Below are positions 61,114-64,000 of a stretch of 64,000 nt of DNA, one piece after another. The notes under the pieces were generated by a model, which was not told the DNA's origin, did no database searches, and saw only the letters and a program-made list of their open reading frames with translations. The position numbers and the translations under genes were made by a program. The DNA lies in NCBI GenBank assembly GCA_036960605.1, contig JBALXI010000003.1, forward strand, positions 160,099-224,098, given 5' to 3'. Source of the DNA: Oleispira sp036960605 (lineage in GTDB: Bacteria > Pseudomonadota > Gammaproteobacteria > Pseudomonadales > Oceanobacteraceae). Every line of letters begins with the position of its first letter. Position 1 is the stretch's first letter.

Positions 61114-61926
61114 TTAAAAGGTAAAGACTGCGCCTAGCTGCCATAGCTGCATTGAGTTTTCGGGTTCATGCCAACCGACGGTACCAAAGCAGGTATTCCC
61201 CGATTCTACTTCACTGGCATGCATTTTATAGCTTTTATAACTAACCCAGATTGAAGCAGCATAGGCATCGTTTTTAAAAAACTGATACTCACCTTGTGTA
61301 AACCAAGAATTCGCACTCTTTGGCTTAACGGTAACCCGATCAATACAGCTACTCGGCTGTATCGTCATCGAATTATCCAGAGTACGCGTTATCCCTAATT
61401 GAAGTTGATAGTCAGAATAGTTAAAGATCAAAGATGGCTGCACAATATAACCATTATAATCTTCCACTAAGCGCGAAACATTCTGCTTACTCTTAATATC
61501 CCGCCGCCAGTGATACGCTAGAATTTTTAAGTCAGGTTGTATGAAAAGAGTGTTACCTGAAATTTCGGTGATAGCATAGCGGTAACCGAGGCTAGCACCG
61601 TATTGAATTATATTTTGCTGGGTTTTAGTATTGTAAGGATTGCCCGCTTGCGTTCTTCCTTGGTAATCAACTTCGCCTATAAGATAGGATAATTCCACAG
61701 TGCTCTGCACTCTGCCAACCTCTCCCGCTAAAGCAAGTTCAATACCATATAAAGGCCCCACTTCATTGAGCAGTTCTTCGCCCTTATCATCAAATTCTTG
61801 ATAGTGAAAATAATTAATAAACGGTGCAACCGATAACTCAAGCGCTTGCGCCTGTGAAGGTGTGGCTATTATCAGAGCACTCATAAAAAAGCACAGCGTA
61901 AGGCTGTGCTTTTTCAAATCCGTCAT
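61114..61926 (-). CDS. Putative outer-membrane beta-barrel protein
   Basis: About 270 residues from ATG 61926 (MTDLKKHSLTLCFFMSALII); the frame opens at 61950 with another ATG. A signal peptide ends near SQAQA. The rest alternates polar and aromatic residues in strands (LSVAPFINYFHYQEF, VQSTVELSYLIGEVDY, ASIWVSYKSYKMHASE) and ends with Phe (LWQLGAVFTF), as in small outer-membrane barrels. Two Cys (SSCIDRV and GNTCFG) may pair. Function unknown. Confidence 0.65.
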   Translation of the reverse strand: MTDLKKHSLTLCFFMSALIIATPSQAQALELSVAPFINYFHYQEFDDKGEELLNEVGPLYGIELALAGEVGRVQSTVELSYLIGEVDYQGRTQAGNPYNTKTQQNIIQYGASLGYRYAITEISGNTLFIQPDLKILAYHWRRDIKSKQNVSRLVEDYNGYIVQPSLIFNYSDYQLQLGITRTLDNSMTIQPSSCIDRVTVKPKSANSWFTQGEYQFFKNDAYAASIWVSYKSYKMHASEVESGNTCFGTVGWHEPENSMQLWQLGAVFTF

Positions 61927-62165
61927 CGCTATAGGAAGACCTGCCATCATTGACCCTCGACAACCGTCGCAGCAAGAACAAAGCTCAATAGTGATAATTT
62001 GTTAGTTCTCATTATGATCCTTCGTTCATTGCTATCACTCACTTATTGTTACTATCCTTTAAAGTAATAAGTGCTAGCAGAGTATTTTGCAAATAATTAG
62101 CAATAAAAAATTTCTCTCTCCTACTTACGTTTTAGATGACGACTTGCGATAACGATTACCGACAG

Positions 62166-64000
62166 TTACTTTTTATGAGCAATGTTAAATACATTCACTT
62201 GATAATACGCTACTGGCAAAACCAACAAGGTTAATATCACGACGCTGATCATTCCGCCTAGCATGGGCGCGGCAATTCGGCTCATCACTTCTGAGCCAAC
62301 CCCACTGCCATACATCACCGGAACCAAGCCCGCGATGGTCGCAATCGCCGTCATCATCACTGGGCGAACACGATTCACCGCGCCATCGAGAATACTGCTT
62401 TGCAGCGCTTCTCTGTTTGTTGGTTTTTCATCGATGATGGCCTGCTTTAAGTACTGCAACATGATCACACCGGTTTCTGCGGCCACCCCAGCCAAAGCGA
62501 TAAAGCCGACACCGACGGCAACCGAAAAATTGAACTGATAATATTGCATCATTAAAATCCCCCCGACCAAGCCCATCGGCAGGGTTAATAATATCAAAGC
62601 GACATCACGGCCATTTCTAAAGTTCAAATACAGCAAAAAAATAATAATGCCTAAGGTGAACGGAACAACATAACTGAGTTTTTCTTTTGCCCTTTGCATG
62701 TATTCATATTGTCCAGCCCAGCGAATGGAATAACCTATGGGTAGATCAATTTTTTCAGCTACGACTCGCTGTGCATTTTTAACATAACTACCAATATCAA
62801 TGGCATTTGGCCCACTGTTTTCAATATCAATGTAGGTCCAACCGTTAATGCGAGCATTTTCGCTCTTTATCATCGGCGGGCCATCTTCAATACGAATATT
62901 GGCAACATCTCCGAGAGTAATATTATGACTCACTCCATTTTTAGCCGGTGTCACAATCGGTAAACGCTCGAGCTGCTCAGGTGAATCACGATAATGCTGT
63001 GGATAACGTAAATTGATCGGATATCGTTTATCCCCTTCCACCGATTCAGCTATATTTTTTCCTCCAATAGCGCTGCTAATAATCTGCTGCACATCTTTAA
63101 TACTCATGCCGTACTGAGCTGCCTGTCGGCGTTGAATATCAATCTTAATATAACGCCCACCCGCTACTCGTTCAGAATAGACAGAAGCCGTTCCTTTAAC
63201 ATCCGCTAATACCTGCTCTAGCTGCTGACCAATGCTTTGAATGACATTGAGATCGGGTCCCGACACTTTAAGCCCCACCGGAGTTTTCATGCCGGTCGCC
63301 AACATATCAATTCGCGTTTTAATCGGCATAACCCAAGCATTGGTCAGGCCAGGAAATTGAATTAACTGATCCAGCTCCTTACGTAACTTTTGGCTGGTTA
63401 AGCCTTCGCGCCACTGATCTTTCGGTTTTAATTTAATGAAGGTTTCAATCATGGTTAACGGCGCAGGATCGGTTGCGGTATCTGCACGGCCAATTTTACC
63501 AAACACATGCTCAACTTCGGGTACGGTCGCAATCAACTTATCCGTTTGCTGAAGAATCTCACGAGCTTTACCCACCGATAAACCGGCATACGTGGTTGGC
63601 ATGTACATAAGATCGCCTTCATCAAGATCAGGCATAAACTCACTGCCAATCTTACTGGCGGGATATAACGTCGCGATAACTATAATCAAAGCCACTGTTA
63701 ATGTCGTTTTGGGGAAGTTGAGCACCGCGGTTAATAACGGTTTATAGGCACCAATTAATAAACGATTCAGTGGGTTCTTCTTTTCGCTAATCACCTTGCC
63801 ACGAATAAAATAGCCCATTAATACAGGCACTAATGTAATCGCTAGAATAGCCGCCGCCGCCATCGCATAGGTTTTAGTAAATGCTAAGGGCGAAAATAAT
63901 TTTCCTTCTTGTGCTTCTAAGGTATCGGTAGGGTCCGACATGCCAACCAGCAGTCCTTCCGCTTGTTCATCTAAAACAATACAGCGATAACGGCGAGCCG
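62166..64000 (-). CDS. cusA: CusA-like heavy-metal RND pump, C-terminal part, fused in frame to an MshE-like fragment (partial)
   Basis: From about 63920 leftwards the protein matches CusA/SilA: TLEAQEGKLFSPLAFTKTYA, NPLNRLLIGAYKPLLTAVLN, EGDLMYMPTTYAGLSVGKA, KRYPINLRYPQHYRDSPEQL, VGVGFIALAGVAAETGVIML and GSGVGSEVMSRIAAPMLGGM. This is about the last 590 of some 1,040 residues. The frame stays open to the right edge, but those codons read ARRYRCIVLDEQAEGLLVG and MSDPTDT, the N-terminal domain of MshE/PilB-type ATPases, in place of the expected CusA helix. Either a genomic fusion or a sequence join. The ATG at 63941 is not a true start. CusA exports Cu(I)/Ag(I) with CusB and CusC, not seen here. 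Confidence 0.85.
   Translation of the reverse strand, partial: ARRYRCIVLDEQAEGLLVGMSDPTDTLEAQEGKLFSPLAFTKTYAMAAAAILAITLVPVLMGYFIRGKVISEKKNPLNRLLIGAYKPLLTAVLNFPKTTLTVALIIVIATLYPASKIGSEFMPDLDEGDLMYMPTTYAGLSVGKAREILQQTDKLIATVPEVEHVFGKIGRADTATDPAPLTMIETFIKLKPKDQWREGLTSQKLRKELDQLIQFPGLTNAWVMPIKTRIDMLATGMKTPVGLKVSGPDLNVIQSIGQQLEQVLADVKGTASVYSERVAGGRYIKIDIQRRQAAQYGMSIKDVQQIISSAIGGKNIAESVEGDKRYPINLRYPQHYRDSPEQLERLPIVTPAKNGVSHNITLGDVANIRIEDGPPMIKSENARINGWTYIDIENSGPNAIDIGSYVKNAQRVVAEKIDLPIGYSIRWAGQYEYMQRAKEKLSYVVPFTLGIIIFLLYLNFRNGRDVALILLTLPMGLVGGILMMQYYQFNFSVAVGVGFIALAGVAAETGVIMLQYLKQAIIDEKPTNREALQSSILDGAVNRVRPVMMTAIATIAGLVPVMYGSGVGSEVMSRIAAPMLGGMISVVILTLLVLPVAYYQVNVFNIAHKK

Noticed and set aside
1..64000. 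tRNA, rRNA, CRISPR arrays, riboswitches, complete insertion sequences
   Set aside because: I looked for cloverleaf-like ends, regularly spaced repeats and transposase motifs and found none that I could support by eye.

Overview
The window reads as chromosome of a marine-type gammaproteobacterium, probably related to Oceanospirillales such as Oleispira, Thalassolituus or Bermanella. This is inferred from gene content and a GC content that looks to be in the low 40s by eye (not computed): an ectoine-type aspartokinase, a YejK/NdpA nucleoid protein, CcoG, FadL-type transport, heteromeric bacterioferritin, sulfite/sulfane dehydrogenase and bufferin genes. No rRNA, tRNA, CRISPR array, complete insertion sequence or prophage was recognised. 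Genes are dense, and most ordered runs look like operons with overlaps of 1-16 bases.

Left part (1-19.8 kb). The window opens inside a MalT-like LuxR regulator. It is followed by a membrane protein, a TPR protein coupled to a lone ectoine-type aspartokinase, a MaoC hydratase, a DUF4382 lipoprotein, a MocR regulator divergent from an EamA exporter with a clear operator array between them, an inverted-repeat element, topB, a DnaA-box-rich gap, and yejK/ndpA. Two overlapping beta-propeller-like genes follow, then a three-gene operon ending in a PAS sigma-54 activator.

Middle (19.8-46.5 kb). Twin palindromes and a -24/-12 promoter lie between the sigma-54 activator and ccoG. Next come two bacterioferritin subunits with complementary defects, bfd behind a Fur-like box, a giant hybrid histidine kinase with a response-regulator diguanylate cyclase, a MacAB-like ABC exporter in which one permease carries a one-base frameshift, modABC, a TonB receptor overlapping a periplasmic binding protein, a FadL porin, a DUF2167 protein, a carotenoid/retinol-type FAD oxidoreductase with its ferredoxin-reductase partner and a TetR regulator, and an ODP-like di-iron protein beside a very small chemoreceptor-like protein.

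Right part (46.5-64 kb). A large exported DUF2341/PA14 protein sits between two decayed copies of a LysR 3' end. Then follow a SoxC-like molybdoenzyme with cytochrome c and an ArsR regulator, a TetR-controlled metallo-beta-lactamase-fold lipoprotein, a bufferin operon (YHS protein, bufA, bufB, bufC, DoxX) divergent from an AraC regulator, a P460-like cytochrome with a perfect 18-bp palindrome upstream, two envelope proteins, and the C-terminal half of a CusA pump. The CusA half is joined in frame to a piece of an MshE/PilB-type ATPase at the window edge, which is either a real rearrangement or an assembly chimera.

The strongest leads for new biology are the ODP/mini-chemoreceptor pair, the sigma-54/ccoG circuit, the MshE-CusA junction, the bufferin locus with its YHS protein, and the LysR-flanked PA14 gene. 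All functional calls rest on reading the sequence and on remembered family features; no search was run.
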